This document shows positions 18,493 to 27,479 of a DNA stretch of 64,000 bases, piece by piece. The notes under the pieces were generated by a model. The model saw nothing but the letters and a program-made list of their open reading frames with translations, had not been told where the DNA came from and searched no databases. This stretch comes from Hymenobacter sp. HSC-4F20 (GTDB lineage Bacteria > Bacteroidota > Bacteroidia > Cytophagales > Hymenobacteraceae). The stretch lies in contig NZ_JAHZTD010000001.1 in the NCBI RefSeq assembly GCF_019599275.1, positions 1,984,001-2,048,000 on the forward strand. Reading direction: 5' to 3'. The position numbers and the translations under genes are program-made. Position 1 is the first letter of the stretch. Each line of letters opens with the position of its first letter.

Positions 18493-18999
18493 ATGGCACA
18501 TACTGCTGAAAATTCCGACTTCACGCCTCAGAACCCTCATCAGGCTTCTTCCTCCGAAGGCCACAGCACGCCCCAGTACGGCGAGTTTGGCAAACCCAAT
18601 GACGCGCCTACCCCCTTGGCTTCCGAAAGCGAAAGCCTAACCCAGGGCGGACGTGTAGCTCCGCAGATAGCTTTCCCGGAACAGCGCGGCAGCACCCCGC
18701 AAAACCTCGACCCGGCTCTGGCCCGGGAAGTAGCCGATGCCGAATACACCGAGCAGCGCGAGGGCTGGGCGCAGGACGATCCGCGCTATGCCGGCGGCAC
18801 GCGCAACTGGGCCACCAACGAGCCGGCCAACCACAGCAATGGCCCTGCGCTCGAAGATGAGGAAAAGCCGCGCAACCCAAATGTTGGCAAAAATGACAAC
18901 CCGGATGAGTTCAGCGCCTTCCGCCCCGATAAGGGCCGTGGTATTCCGGGCGCTGACGCGGCTGGCCCGCACTTTGCCGCTGACGACAAAGACAAATAG
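18493..18999 (+). CDS. Hydrophilic, probably disordered protein
   Basis: A 168-residue protein without signal peptide, membrane segment or recognisable fold. It is rich in Pro, Asn, Asp, Glu and Gly and poor in hydrophobics, with motifs such as GEFGKPNDAPTP, AREVADAEYTEQREGWAQDDPRYAGGT and RPDKGRGIPGADAAG. The composition resembles hydrophilins or desiccation-related proteins, but no known repeat is visible. It lies between two universal stress proteins and 82 bp before a second protein of the same character. A role in stress protection is inference from context and composition only. Confidence 0.75.
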   Translation: MAHTAENSDFTPQNPHQASSSEGHSTPQYGEFGKPNDAPTPLASESESLTQGGRVAPQIAFPEQRGSTPQNLDPALAREVADAEYTEQREGWAQDDPRYAGGTRNWATNEPANHSNGPALEDEEKPRNPNVGKNDNPDEFSAFRPDKGRGIPGADAAGPHFAADDKDK

Positions 19000-19081
19000 C
19001 CGGTGGTAGTACTACCTGCGTATCGAACCAAACTACCGGTGGGTTAAGCGCCCCAACGCTGGCTCTCTTACTTCTCTTTTT

Positions 19082-19357
19082 ATGGCTACCGAACCAAACC
19101 AAGACCCTGCCGCTGCCCTCGACCCGAATTCAGGCGCTAACCTGACGGAAGAGCAGCGCAAGCACCGCGAAGAACTGTACAGCTACAAGCGCGACGAGGA
19201 AGGCACGCTCGATACCTCCGCCCGCCTGGAGGAGGAAACTACGGGTATTCCCCTTGACGGAGCTGGCGCTACCGGGCCCGACCCCGATAACATGACCCGC
19301 CGCGACGAACTGGATATTCCGGGCTTCAATAACCCTATTGACGATAACAACCGCTAG
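19082..19357 (+). CDS. Small acidic hydrophilic protein
   Basis: A 91-residue acidic protein (MATEPNQDPAAALDPNSGANL...) with no hydrophobic core. It has one amphipathic helix (LTEEQRKHREELYSYKRDEEGT, about 21-42) and a Pro/Asp/Asn-rich remainder ending NNPIDDNNR. It is probably disordered. It follows the gene at 18493 on the same strand and is closed by a terminator, so the two may be co-expressed. I do not recognise a family; similar short proteins are common in Hymenobacter-type genomes. Confidence 0.72.
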   Translation: MATEPNQDPAAALDPNSGANLTEEQRKHREELYSYKRDEEGTLDTSARLEEETTGIPLDGAGATGPDPDNMTRRDELDIPGFNNPIDDNNR

Positions 19358-19399
19358 GTCGGTTACCAGCTGCTACCCACGGGAGCCGCCGTATAGGAT

Positions 19400-19453
19400 C
19401 CGGGTAAAGCGAACCTGCTCTGATTAGAGCCGCTTCGCTTTACCCGGTTTTTT
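19400..19453 (+). terminator. Strong terminator after the hydrophilic protein genes
   Basis: A perfect 14-bp stem (19400-19413 with 19434-19447), a 20-base loop and a run of six Ts. Confidence 0.85.
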
Positions 19454-19653
19454 ATTGCCGCGCCCCCTTGCCGGGTAGTGCGATGCCGCGGGTGCACGCC
19501 GGGCATACGCCCTTCTGGGCAAGACTTGCCGGGACGAGGTAGCCGGCGCCAGCCGCTACGAGTTTTCCGGCCGCCGCTGCGACATAGCCCAGCATTTCCC
19601 GTATACAATCCTTAGGCGTAGCTTGTCGCTCTCCACTCCCATCCTGCCCCCTT

Positions 19654-20475
19654 ATGGTTGCTCCGTTTCTCGTTCTGACTGATTTTACGCCCGCCGCCGA
19701 CCATGCCCTCCGCTACGCGGCAGTTTTAGCTGCTTCCGTGCAGGCGTCCCTGATCGTCCTGCACATTCGGCGCGAAACCCTACTCGACCCGGACGCATTC
19801 AACGGCAGCGTCCGCCATATGAGTGAGGGAGAAATTGCGGCCGCCCTGCAAGCGCGCGTGCAGCCGCTGGGAGTGAGCACCACCGTTGAGTCGGCAGTGG
19901 ATGGTGTGGAAGGAGCCGTAACCGACGCCGTACGCCGCTACTCCCCTTCCGTGGTAGTGCTGGGTAAGCCCGCTACCGAAAGTACCCCCGATGAGCTGGT
20001 GAGCAGCACCTCGCTGAAGCTGCTGCGTGCCACCCGCACTCCGCTGCTGGTAGTGCCCATTGGAACGCAGGCCCCCGCCTCACCCCGCCACGTTACTATT
20101 GCCGCCGATAATAATTCTATTGATCTGAAAGTCCAGTCGGCGGGAATACAGCACGTATTGCAGCTGCTTCAGCCCCACCTGACGGTAGTGCACGTAGCAG
20201 AACCCGAAAACAGCGACAGCTGCCAAGCGGCCCTTACGGCCGTTACCAATAGTGGCCTGACGGCAGGCACCACCTACCGCGTGCATGCGCATGGCGTCCG
20301 GCACCGGCACGTAGCCAGTGGCATTCTGCAGGCCGCTGCCGAAACCCACGCTGATTTGCTGGTGCTCGTGGCCCGTCGGCGGAGTTTTCTGGGGCAGCTA
20401 TTCAACCGCAGCGTTACCTCGCAGGTTATTCTGCACGGGAAGCTACCCATCCTGCTGCTCCCGGCCCTCGACTAA
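19654..20475 (+). CDS. Tandem universal stress protein
   Basis: A 273-residue cytoplasmic protein with two Usp units. The first opens FLVLTDFTPAADHALRYAAVLA and ends TRTPLLVVPIG; the second ends GKLPILLLPALD. The canonical ATP-loop spacing is missing (VLGKPATESTPDELVSSTS), as in the Usp at 16944. The C-terminal segment VLVARRRSFLGQLFNRSVTSQVI is the usual helix before the last strand. It resembles the 16944 protein in architecture but is clearly diverged, so the two are unlikely to be a recent duplication. It converges on the TonB-dependent receptor gene. Confidence 0.88.
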   Translation: MVAPFLVLTDFTPAADHALRYAAVLAASVQASLIVLHIRRETLLDPDAFNGSVRHMSEGEIAAALQARVQPLGVSTTVESAVDGVEGAVTDAVRRYSPSVVVLGKPATESTPDELVSSTSLKLLRATRTPLLVVPIGTQAPASPRHVTIAADNNSIDLKVQSAGIQHVLQLLQPHLTVVHVAEPENSDSCQAALTAVTNSGLTAGTTYRVHAHGVRHRHVASGILQAAAETHADLLVLVARRRSFLGQLFNRSVTSQVILHGKLPILLLPALD

Positions 20476-20520
20476 CCCCTCCCCTCTACCAGGGCGGTTG
20501 AGTAAGCATGACCACGCCGG

Positions 20521-22638
20521 CTACCAGCGCCACCCAAGCTGCAGGCCACCGTACCAGTTGCGGCCGGGTGCCGGCTGGAAATAACGTCCGCCAAAGGCAT
20601 TCAGGTCGTTGCCCAGGGAGTAGCGGCGGTTTGTGGCGTTTTCAATTCCCCCGAACACGTCAAGGGCCAAAGCCCCAAACAGCTCCCGCCGCCAGCCGGC
20701 TCGGCTCCCGAACGTCCAATAGCCAGGGGCGTAGTCGGTGTTGGCGTCGTTGAGGGGTAGGCGAGCTTGGTGGTTGACCGTGGGGTTGAGGTAAAACCCG
20801 AGCTGCTCGCTGAAATCCAGGCCCGTTGTAAGTGTATGTGGCGCCGTACCCGTGAGCCGGTTGCCGCTGTAATCGTTGCCACCGCTGGCGTAGCTCCCGA
20901 AACGGTACTGATTGTACGCGTAGCTCACAAAAGCGCGCAGGCCACCTGGCGCTAGGGCGATGGTCGGGCTGGCGGGGGCCGCAGGCCGCCAGAGCCAGCC
21001 GCTCAGGGCCGCTTCGGCCCCGCGCTGCCGGGTGGTGCCGGCGTTGGCGAAAAGCTGAACCCCCTGGTCGGTGGTACGGGTGGTAATGGTTTGGCGCAGG
21101 CGCAGGTCATAGACGGCTACATCGTAGCGCAGCCGCTCGTTCCAGAGCTGGCCCCGGGCCCCTACCTCATAGCTGGTACCACGCTCGGCTTGCAGGGCCT
21201 GGTTGATGGAAGCATCCGAAGGGCGGATTTCTTCCTCCGTGGGCGGCGAGAAGCCCGAGCTTACGCTGGCGTACACCGATACGTTCCGCCCGAACTCGCG
21301 TAGCAAGGCCACCCGCGGCGACACTTCAGGTCGGAAGTTGCGCTCCAGCTCGTAGGCCGTGGGACGAGTAGCCGCGTCGGAAAGGCGGCTGATGCGGTAA
21401 CGCAGCCGGTTGTAGCTGGCCCCGGCCGTGAGCAGCAGCCCGGCGGGCAGCTCGTAGTCAGCCTGGGCGAAGGCAAAGCCCGTGAGCGTCCGGATTTCGT
21501 CGTCGTAGCGCAGCGGGCCGGGCGTGCCGGCGCGGTTCTGGTAGTTGCGGGAGCTTTCAAAACCCGTCTGGCCTTCGCCTCCGCCCTGCAGCCGCAGGGT
21601 GCGCCCGGCCAGCGTGGTGCGGTAGCTGGCCACTACCCGGCCACCCCCACCCAGCAAGGTATTGCGCTCAAAATCGACGAGGTAAGGCGTATTGATGCGG
21701 CTGCCGCTCAGGTAGAAGGTAGTGCGCAGCTGTAGGCGCTCAGAAAAGCGGGCCTCGTGCGTGCCGCCTACCAAGGCCGAGCGAGAGGCGTAGTACGTGC
21801 GCTGCGCCACGGTGCCAGGGCTGGTGGCCGTACCCGGCCGGGCCTGGCGCGGGTTTGCTTCGAACTGCGCTCGGGTTAGTCCCCCCGGCAGCTGATAGGT
21901 GATATCGGAGTAGAGCGTGTGCAGGCTCAGGGTCTGCTTCTCAGTGGGCTGCCACTCTCCATCCAGGGCCAGTACGTCGCGGCGCAGGGCACTTTGCTGG
22001 CGGTAGCCGTCGAGGCTCTGGCGGGCGTAGCTGGCGCGCAGGTAGCCGGTGGCGCTGCCGGTTTCGGCCGTAGCCAGGTAACGCCGCAGCCCGAAACTGC
22101 CCGTGGTGAAGCCCACCTGGCCCCGGGTAGTGCCGGGTGCCGGGCGGCGGCCGGTCAGGAGCACGGCCCCGCCGGTACCGGCCCCGTACACGCTGGCGGC
22201 CGGACCTTTCACTACCTCGATTCCTCCCAGTAAAGCCGGATCCAGCAGGTTGAGCGGAGTGCTGCCGCTGGCTTCCGTGAAGGGCAGGCCCTGGTAGTAT
22301 ACCTTGGTGTTGCGCACCCCAAACGGGGAGCGGAGCGTGCTACCCCGCACGCTCAGCCGGTAGCTGGCCGTGGCGCGCTCCTCCAGCCGTACGCCCGGCA
22401 GCGTGTTTATGGCCTGGGTTAGGGCATTCTGCGGAAAACGCTCCAGCACGGAGGCATCGAGCACAGCCACGGCCGCCGCCGTGCGCCGCAAGGGCAACTG
22501 CTGACCGTAGCCGACCACGGTAGTTTCGGGCAGTACCCGGGGCCGCAACAAGGCGGTATCGGGCGGGGCGGAGGATAGCTGTTGAGCCACAACGGAGCAG
22601 GGCAGCAGCAACAGGGGTAGCGTGTAATAGGAGGTCAT
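20521..22638 (-). CDS. TonB-dependent outer membrane receptor
   Basis: A 705-residue outer-membrane barrel receptor with a signal peptide (MTSYYTLPLLLLPCSVVAQQ) and a TonB-box-like stretch (PETTVVGYGQQLPLRRTAAAV). The plug domain has LTQAINTLPGVRLEERA, LSVRGSTLRSPFGVRN and IEVVKGPAASVYGAGTGGAVLLTGR. The barrel ends with the C-terminal aromatic strand (NWYGGLQLGWRW). It lacks the N-terminal carboxypeptidase-like domain and any SusD partner, so it is a classical siderophore- or cofactor-type receptor rather than a glycan importer. The upstream leader may be a cobalamin-type riboswitch, hinting at a corrinoid ligand. No periplasmic binding protein or ABC importer is adjacent. Confidence 0.92.
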   Translation of the reverse strand: MTSYYTLPLLLLPCSVVAQQLSSAPPDTALLRPRVLPETTVVGYGQQLPLRRTAAAVAVLDASVLERFPQNALTQAINTLPGVRLEERATASYRLSVRGSTLRSPFGVRNTKVYYQGLPFTEASGSTPLNLLDPALLGGIEVVKGPAASVYGAGTGGAVLLTGRRPAPGTTRGQVGFTTGSFGLRRYLATAETGSATGYLRASYARQSLDGYRQQSALRRDVLALDGEWQPTEKQTLSLHTLYSDITYQLPGGLTRAQFEANPRQARPGTATSPGTVAQRTYYASRSALVGGTHEARFSERLQLRTTFYLSGSRINTPYLVDFERNTLLGGGGRVVASYRTTLAGRTLRLQGGGEGQTGFESSRNYQNRAGTPGPLRYDDEIRTLTGFAFAQADYELPAGLLLTAGASYNRLRYRISRLSDAATRPTAYELERNFRPEVSPRVALLREFGRNVSVYASVSSGFSPPTEEEIRPSDASINQALQAERGTSYEVGARGQLWNERLRYDVAVYDLRLRQTITTRTTDQGVQLFANAGTTRQRGAEAALSGWLWRPAAPASPTIALAPGGLRAFVSYAYNQYRFGSYASGGNDYSGNRLTGTAPHTLTTGLDFSEQLGFYLNPTVNHQARLPLNDANTDYAPGYWTFGSRAGWRRELFGALALDVFGGIENATNRRYSLGNDLNAFGGRYFQPAPGRNWYGGLQLGWRW

Positions 22639-22654
22639 GCAAGCAGGAAACGGA

Positions 22655-22787
22655 AAGCCAGAAGCCGGGCAGGTGTCCCCCTCCAGGAGGCGGGCCGTAG
22701 CTACGGTCAGAACCTATACCGGATTGCGGGCATTTCGTTTGGCGAGACCTAACTTTTGCTACCCGTTGGCAGCGCAGCCGGCGTCTG
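22655..22787 (-). promoter_or_regulatory. Structured leader, possible cobalamin-type riboswitch
   Basis: The roughly 140-nt leader of the receptor gene on the minus strand contains a B12-box-like core (GGACACCTGCC, plus positions 22669-22679). It is followed by CCGGC that can pair with GCCGG near the 5' end, as in P1 of cobalamin riboswitches. Upstream of the box, GGCCCGCCTCCTGG resembles the CCCGCCACTG element. The peripheral helices are short and several consensus bases are missing, so this is tentative. A TPP riboswitch was considered and rejected. Confidence 0.35.
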
Positions 22788-22795
22788 CAAAACTA
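22788..22795 (-). promoter_or_regulatory. -7 box of the TonB receptor gene
   Basis: The minus strand reads TAGTTTTG, a full match to TAnnTTTG, placing the transcript start about 140 nt before the receptor ATG. No clear -33 element is visible. Confidence 0.5.
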
Positions 22796-23343
22796 TTTTT
22801 CGGGGTAGGCCATAATTTTTTTATTGGGCCAACAGAGGGTGCGGCCTCCGAGTATAAGCCCCCTAATTTCTTTGCTGCCAGCTTCTTACTGCTGGTTCTG
22901 GCAGTGAAATACCCCCCTGTTTTAGCTTTCTTTTCCCGCCTTATTTCCCGGAGTCACTGTTTCGCAGTCAGATAGTTATCAGTATAGAAATCAGCATATA
23001 TTCTTTTCCCAAAGCCAAATTCGCAACCGGCCTCGTCTACGCTTGAGCCAGACTGTTATGGCGGGAAGCAGCACGCCTAAGAAGCTCGACAGTAAAAGTG
23101 AATTCATAATAATATAACAATAACAATAAAAATTAAAACTTTATTTTTACATATTAGTATTGCATCTTGGTAATACAGAAATAGCAACCACATATTATCA
23201 CGTTTTGAGCAGGGCTGCCTTTAGCAAAGCAGCTTCTGACCGAGGGCTGAGGTAGTGGGGTTCGGCAACAGCATGCCACTGCCAGCTGCGCTGTTTGCTA
23301 ATAAGGAGCACAACAATCCGGGCATCCCTAATCAGAACTATGC
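22796..23343. other. Intergenic region between divergent genes
   Basis: About 550 bp with no supported gene. It becomes markedly AT-rich at 23095-23200, the likely promoter zone of the hybrid kinase gene that starts at 23344. Confidence 0.5.
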
Positions 23344-25461
23344 ATGAACTCTACCCTGTCTTGTAAGCAGCCCGACGCTCCAGGGGTAGCGCCGTTTGCT
23401 CCCGGCCTCGCTGGCGCGAGGGAAGCGGAGCGGCTGGCGGCGTTAAGCGCCCTGGATCTGCTGACTACTGAACTGGAGCCGGAATTTGACGCCATTGTGC
23501 AGCAAGCCGCTCTGGCTTGCTGCACCCCAATTGCCTGCCTCAGCTTTCTGGATGAAACCCAGCAGTGGATTAAGGCCCGCACCGGCACGCCGCTCACCTG
23601 GCTGCCGCGCGCCGACTCTCTGTGCGCCCATACCATCTCGGCCAACGACTTACTGGTGCTCGATCAGCGTGGCTTAGCGGAGCTAGCTCCCACCAACCCG
23701 TTGGTGCAGGCGCAACCCGGGGTTGTTTTCTACGCTGGCTACCCCGTGCGCACAACTGAAGGAGTGCCCGTAGGCGCGCTCTGCGTCTGTGATACGACTG
23801 CTCGGAACCTGAGTGCTGAGCAGCACCTGGCCTTGCACCTGCTGGCCCGGCAGGCCAGCCAGGAGCTGGCCCTTCGCCAGGCTACCCGCGCCCGCCTGGC
23901 TGCCGAGGCCCTGGTGCAGCGTAAACAGGCGTTTCTGGCCGCCGTAAGCCACGAAATCCGGACGCCTCTGCACGGCATTATGGGCCTGACGCGGCTGCTG
24001 CAGGAAAGCTTTATAACTCCTCACCAGGAAGAAAACCTGGGCCTTATTGCCTCCACAGCCGAAAATCTGCTTTCCGTCATCAACGATATTCTGGACTTCA
24101 GCAAGGTAGAGCTGGGCAAAATGGATCTGGAGCGGGTACCCTTTGATGTAGCGGCTACCGTGCGCGACACTACCCGCTCTTTGCAGCACCTAGCCCGTCA
24201 GAAAGGGCTGACGCTACTCACCAGCCTGCCTGGCCCGGCCGTTCCACCCGTGGAAGGTGACCCGTTCCGGCTACGGCAGGTGCTCCTGAACCTGATAACC
24301 AACGCGTTGAAATTCACGGAGGTGGGCCAGATCAGGGTAACAGCGAAAGTCCAGCACTCAGATGAGGAACTGGTGCACCTGCATTTCTGCGTGGAAGACA
24401 CTGGTATCGGCATCAGCCCCGACAAAGCGGACGAAGTATTCCGGGCCTTCGACCAGGCAGCTACCAGCACGGCCCGGCGCTACGGCGGCACGGGGTTAGG
24501 ACTCGCTATCTGCAAGAGCCTGATAGAGCTGCAGGGAGGCCACATCTGGCTGGAAAGCCAACCGGGCCAGGGCAGTTGCTTCGGGTTTTCGCTGGTGTAT
24601 CCCCGCAGCTCGCACGCGCCCCAGCAGGAGGAGACCCTCCCGGCCCTGGCCCCAGGACTGCTCCAGGGGCTGTCGGTGCTACTGGCCGAGGATAACTCCA
24701 TTAACAAGCTGGTAGCCACTTCGCTGCTCCGCGACTGGGGCGCGGAGGTAGACGTAGCCACCAATGGCCGGCAGGCGCTAGACCTGGCCGAAACCCAGCG
24801 CTACGACCTGATTCTGATGGATATTCAGATGCCCCAGCTCACCGGCCTGGAGGCCACGGCCTACCTGCGGGCTACGGCCAACCTAAATCAGCATACCCCC
24901 ATTATTGCCCTGACGGCCAACGCCATGCAGGACGAGGTGGATGCCTACCTGCACCAGGGCTTCACAGATTATCTGATTAAGCCGTATCCCGAGGCCGACC
25001 TGTACCGGCTTATGGCCCGGGCCACCGGCCGCACCCAAGCTACCCCCGACCTGCCGCAGCCTACCTATAACTTCTCCCAGCTCGGTAAGCTGGCCCACGA
25101 CCAGGAGTTTATCCGGAAGATGCAGCAGTTATTTCTGGATACGGTACCCAGCCAGCTTCTGCACTTACGCACTGCTCTTCATGAGCGCCAGTGGGAAGTT
25201 GCGGCCCAGCTTACACACAGCCTGAAATCTACGTATGGCAGCCTGCAAATGACGGAAGCTACCAATTGCCTCAAGCAACTGGAAAAAGTCATGCATCCAC
25301 CGCCCGTCACGGCCCAGCCCTTGCTGAGCTTGCTGAACCTGCTGGATGCCATTACCAGCCGTACTGCCGAGCTGTTCACCCAGCACCTGGAGCAGCAGAC
25401 TGCCGAAACAACGGCAGAAACCGAAATTTTCTCTGGGCCGCCCGGCCTTCCGATACCCTAA
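23344..25461 (+). CDS. Hybrid histidine kinase GAF-HisKA-HATPase-REC-Hpt
   Basis: A 705-residue soluble hybrid kinase without membrane segments. Residues 30-180 are a GAF domain (CTPIACLSFLDETQQWIKARTG, then FYAGYPVRTTEGVPVGALCV). The HisKA helix carries His203 in AAVSHEIRTPLHGIMGL. The HATPase domain has NLITNALKFTE, DTGIGISP and YGGTGLGLAI. The receiver domain (about 440-565) has phospho-acceptor Asp493 in LILMDIQMP and the Lys of LIKPY. The C-terminal Hpt domain has His625 in LTHSLKSTYGSLQM. All four phosphorelay sites are intact, so it can run His-Asp-His and needs an external receiver; the stand-alone receiver at 26123 is the nearest candidate. Confidence 0.95.
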   Translation: MNSTLSCKQPDAPGVAPFAPGLAGAREAERLAALSALDLLTTELEPEFDAIVQQAALACCTPIACLSFLDETQQWIKARTGTPLTWLPRADSLCAHTISANDLLVLDQRGLAELAPTNPLVQAQPGVVFYAGYPVRTTEGVPVGALCVCDTTARNLSAEQHLALHLLARQASQELALRQATRARLAAEALVQRKQAFLAAVSHEIRTPLHGIMGLTRLLQESFITPHQEENLGLIASTAENLLSVINDILDFSKVELGKMDLERVPFDVAATVRDTTRSLQHLARQKGLTLLTSLPGPAVPPVEGDPFRLRQVLLNLITNALKFTEVGQIRVTAKVQHSDEELVHLHFCVEDTGIGISPDKADEVFRAFDQAATSTARRYGGTGLGLAICKSLIELQGGHIWLESQPGQGSCFGFSLVYPRSSHAPQQEETLPALAPGLLQGLSVLLAEDNSINKLVATSLLRDWGAEVDVATNGRQALDLAETQRYDLILMDIQMPQLTGLEATAYLRATANLNQHTPIIALTANAMQDEVDAYLHQGFTDYLIKPYPEADLYRLMARATGRTQATPDLPQPTYNFSQLGKLAHDQEFIRKMQQLFLDTVPSQLLHLRTALHERQWEVAAQLTHSLKSTYGSLQMTEATNCLKQLEKVMHPPPVTAQPLLSLLNLLDAITSRTAELFTQHLEQQTAETTAETEIFSGPPGLPIP

Positions 25462-26122
25462 CGGATGTCCAGCCCAGTTGCTATTAGCTACGCGCTGATG
25501 TTCAGCTTCTTACCTTTTGTCTCTTCTGTTCTCATGCCTTCTTGATACCACCTTCGCATCCGGTTTTGCAACCAGTCTTTCTTCCATTGAATTTATTTCA
25601 TAGAAATTTTTACCTGTTATATTTTTTAACACAAAAAATAATTGATATAATTACATAAGAATACAACATATGTTATTCTCTGGCGTATCTGTGGATGCGC
25701 ACTGACTTAACAAGTTTGATGAACTGAGTTGCAGTCATCTGTCTTTTCTGGCGAAACTGAAACACGACTACTCATCTGACCTGGCCTTATAGCCTGGCAT
25801 ACCCTTCTCTAACCGCTTACTGGCTTACGTCCAGCCTCACTTACTCCAGGTTTACCCTCTGATTATGTGAGCACTGCGACACTTACCAGCTTTCCTTCCG
25901 ACCTGCTACACTAGCCCCCACGGGCTACTGCCTGCCTGTAGCTCTCTACCCACTCCCACCCGTTTTCACTCCAAAAACCTTGGGCCGCTTTGCGTGCGGT
26001 CAGGGGGCCTTTTGGTGCATTGTTGTGCGCGTGCCCTATCCGCGGCTCAGGTTAAACACAACTTATTATTTGGTTAGTCACAAGAGCTTGCTCTTTTCCT
26101 TTCACCATAACCGTTGGCACTT
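25462..26122. other. Intergenic region before the receiver and polysaccharide genes
   Basis: About 660 bp with no supported gene. 25585-25680 is very AT-rich. 25800-25980 is pyrimidine-rich on the plus strand. It probably contains the promoter of the receiver gene and the polysaccharide operon, but no full consensus was found. Confidence 0.5.
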
Positions 26123-26509
26123 ATGGTCTTCCCCAAGAAACAACTCCTCATTATTGATGACGAGCCGTCTATCCGGCTGATTCTGGAGCACTACTTCTCC
26201 AGTGAGTACGATGTAGTCGTGACCTCCAATGGGCAGGAAGCCCTGAACTGGCTGCAGAAGGGCCACCAGGCCGATGCTATTGTGGCCGATTACGAAATGC
26301 CCCAGATGGACGGGCTGGAATTTCTTAAGCGCCTGCGGGCCCACACCACCTACGGCACTACCCCGCTGCTGATGCTGTCGGTGGCCGATGAGAGCAGCAA
26401 AAAGATTCAGTGTCTGCGCCAGGGGGCCGACGACTACATCGTGAAGCCTTTTAACCCGGAGGAACTGGAAATCAGAATCAAAAACGTCCTGGGCCGCGTC
26501 CGGGCTTAG
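26123..26509 (+). CDS. Stand-alone receiver-domain response regulator
   Basis: A 128-residue protein from the ATG at 26123, consisting only of a CheY-like receiver domain. It has the acidic pair in LLIIDDEPSIRLI, phospho-acceptor Asp56 in AIVADYEMPQMDG, the Ser of LLMLSVADE and the Lys of YIVKPFNPEEL. There is no output domain, so it works as a phosphate relay or by protein-protein contact. It lies between the hybrid kinase with a C-terminal Hpt and the first exopolysaccharide gene (80 bp ahead), a position that suggests control of polysaccharide production; this is inference. Confidence 0.9.
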   Translation: MVFPKKQLLIIDDEPSIRLILEHYFSSEYDVVVTSNGQEALNWLQKGHQADAIVADYEMPQMDGLEFLKRLRAHTTYGTTPLLMLSVADESSKKIQCLRQGADDYIVKPFNPEELEIRIKNVLGRVRA

Positions 26510-26588
26510 TCTATTCTGCCCGCTTCTACTCTCGTTCTACTCTACCCGAAATTCCCTGTATGCATTGGTCTACTACTCCTTTCCGGCT

Positions 26589-27479
26589 ATGAACGCTACC
26601 GCTCCTAACCTCTACCCTTCAGGCAGTACCCCTCAGCCTTTGCTACCCAACTGGTGGCAGTTCACACACCGCAAAACCAAGAAAGCCCGTTCGGCTCAGC
26701 GCCTGCACCCCGCGGGCAGCGGGCTACGCATGCCGGTAGCCAAGCGCGCCTTCGATATTGTTGTATCGGCTACTATTCTGCTGGCGTTGCTGCCGCTGTT
26801 TGTGGTGGTGGCCCTGCTGATTAAGCTGGAGTCGAAGGGGCCTGTGCTGTACTACTCCTACCGGGTAGGCACCGGGTACCGCAAGTTCCGGTTCTGGAAG
26901 TTCCGCTCCATGCGCCAGGATGCCGACCAGCTGCTGGCCTCCATGAAAAACCTGAACCAGTACCAGGCCGCCGCCGACGAGGAAACTCTGGAGCCTGGTG
27001 CCTGCGCCTGCACCGCCGAGGGCGGCACCTGCCAGAGCCACCTGATTGACAAGCACGGCAACCGCATCTGCGAGAAGCACTACTACCGGGCGAAGAAGGC
27101 CCGGGAGGAGGCCGCTTTCATCAAGATTGCCAACGACCCGCGCATTACCCGCATCGGGCTGTTCATCCGCAACACCAGCATCGACGAGCTACCCCAGCTC
27201 TTCAACGTGCTGCGCGGCGACATGTCGCTGGTGGGTAACCGCCCCCTACCCCTCTACGAGGCCGAAAAGCTGACCACCGACCAGTTTGCCACCCGCTTTC
27301 TGGCGCCGGCCGGCATTACGGGCCTCTGGCAGGTGAGCAAGCGCGGCAAGGGCGGCGACATGTCGGCTGAGGAGCGCAAGGCCCTCGACGTAGAGTACGC
27401 CACCAACTACTCCTTCCGCAAGGACGTGCAGATTCTGCTCAAAACCTTCCCGGCGCTGCTGCAAAAGGAGAACGTGTAA
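26589..27479 (+). CDS. Initiating undecaprenyl-phosphate sugar transferase (bacterial sugar transferase family)
   Basis: A 296-residue phosphoglycosyltransferase of the WcaJ/EpsL C-terminal type, which transfers a sugar-1-phosphate to undecaprenyl phosphate at the inner membrane to start polysaccharide repeat-unit synthesis. One hydrophobic segment (about 55-79) is followed by GPVLYYSYRVGTGYRKFRFWKFRSM, NDPRITRIGLFIRNTSIDELPQLFNVLRGDMSLVG (the catalytic Asp-Glu is in SIDELPQ) and NRPLPLYEAE. Between them sits a Cys/His-rich insert (C139, C141, C148, H151, H156, C161, H164) that could bind a metal; shorter versions occur in other Bacteroidota members. The ATG at 26589 was chosen because the eight upstream residues are untypical. 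The stop overlaps the next start by one base. Confidence 0.92.
   Translation: MNATAPNLYPSGSTPQPLLPNWWQFTHRKTKKARSAQRLHPAGSGLRMPVAKRAFDIVVSATILLALLPLFVVVALLIKLESKGPVLYYSYRVGTGYRKFRFWKFRSMRQDADQLLASMKNLNQYQAAADEETLEPGACACTAEGGTCQSHLIDKHGNRICEKHYYRAKKAREEAAFIKIANDPRITRIGLFIRNTSIDELPQLFNVLRGDMSLVGNRPLPLYEAEKLTTDQFATRFLAPAGITGLWQVSKRGKGGDMSAEERKALDVEYATNYSFRKDVQILLKTFPALLQKENV

Noticed and set aside
22655..22740. TPP riboswitch on the plus strand (GAACCTATACCGGATTGCGGG)
   Set aside because: It resembles part of the TPP core but lacks CTGAGA and the GGGGTGC half, and no plus-strand gene follows for over 600 bp.
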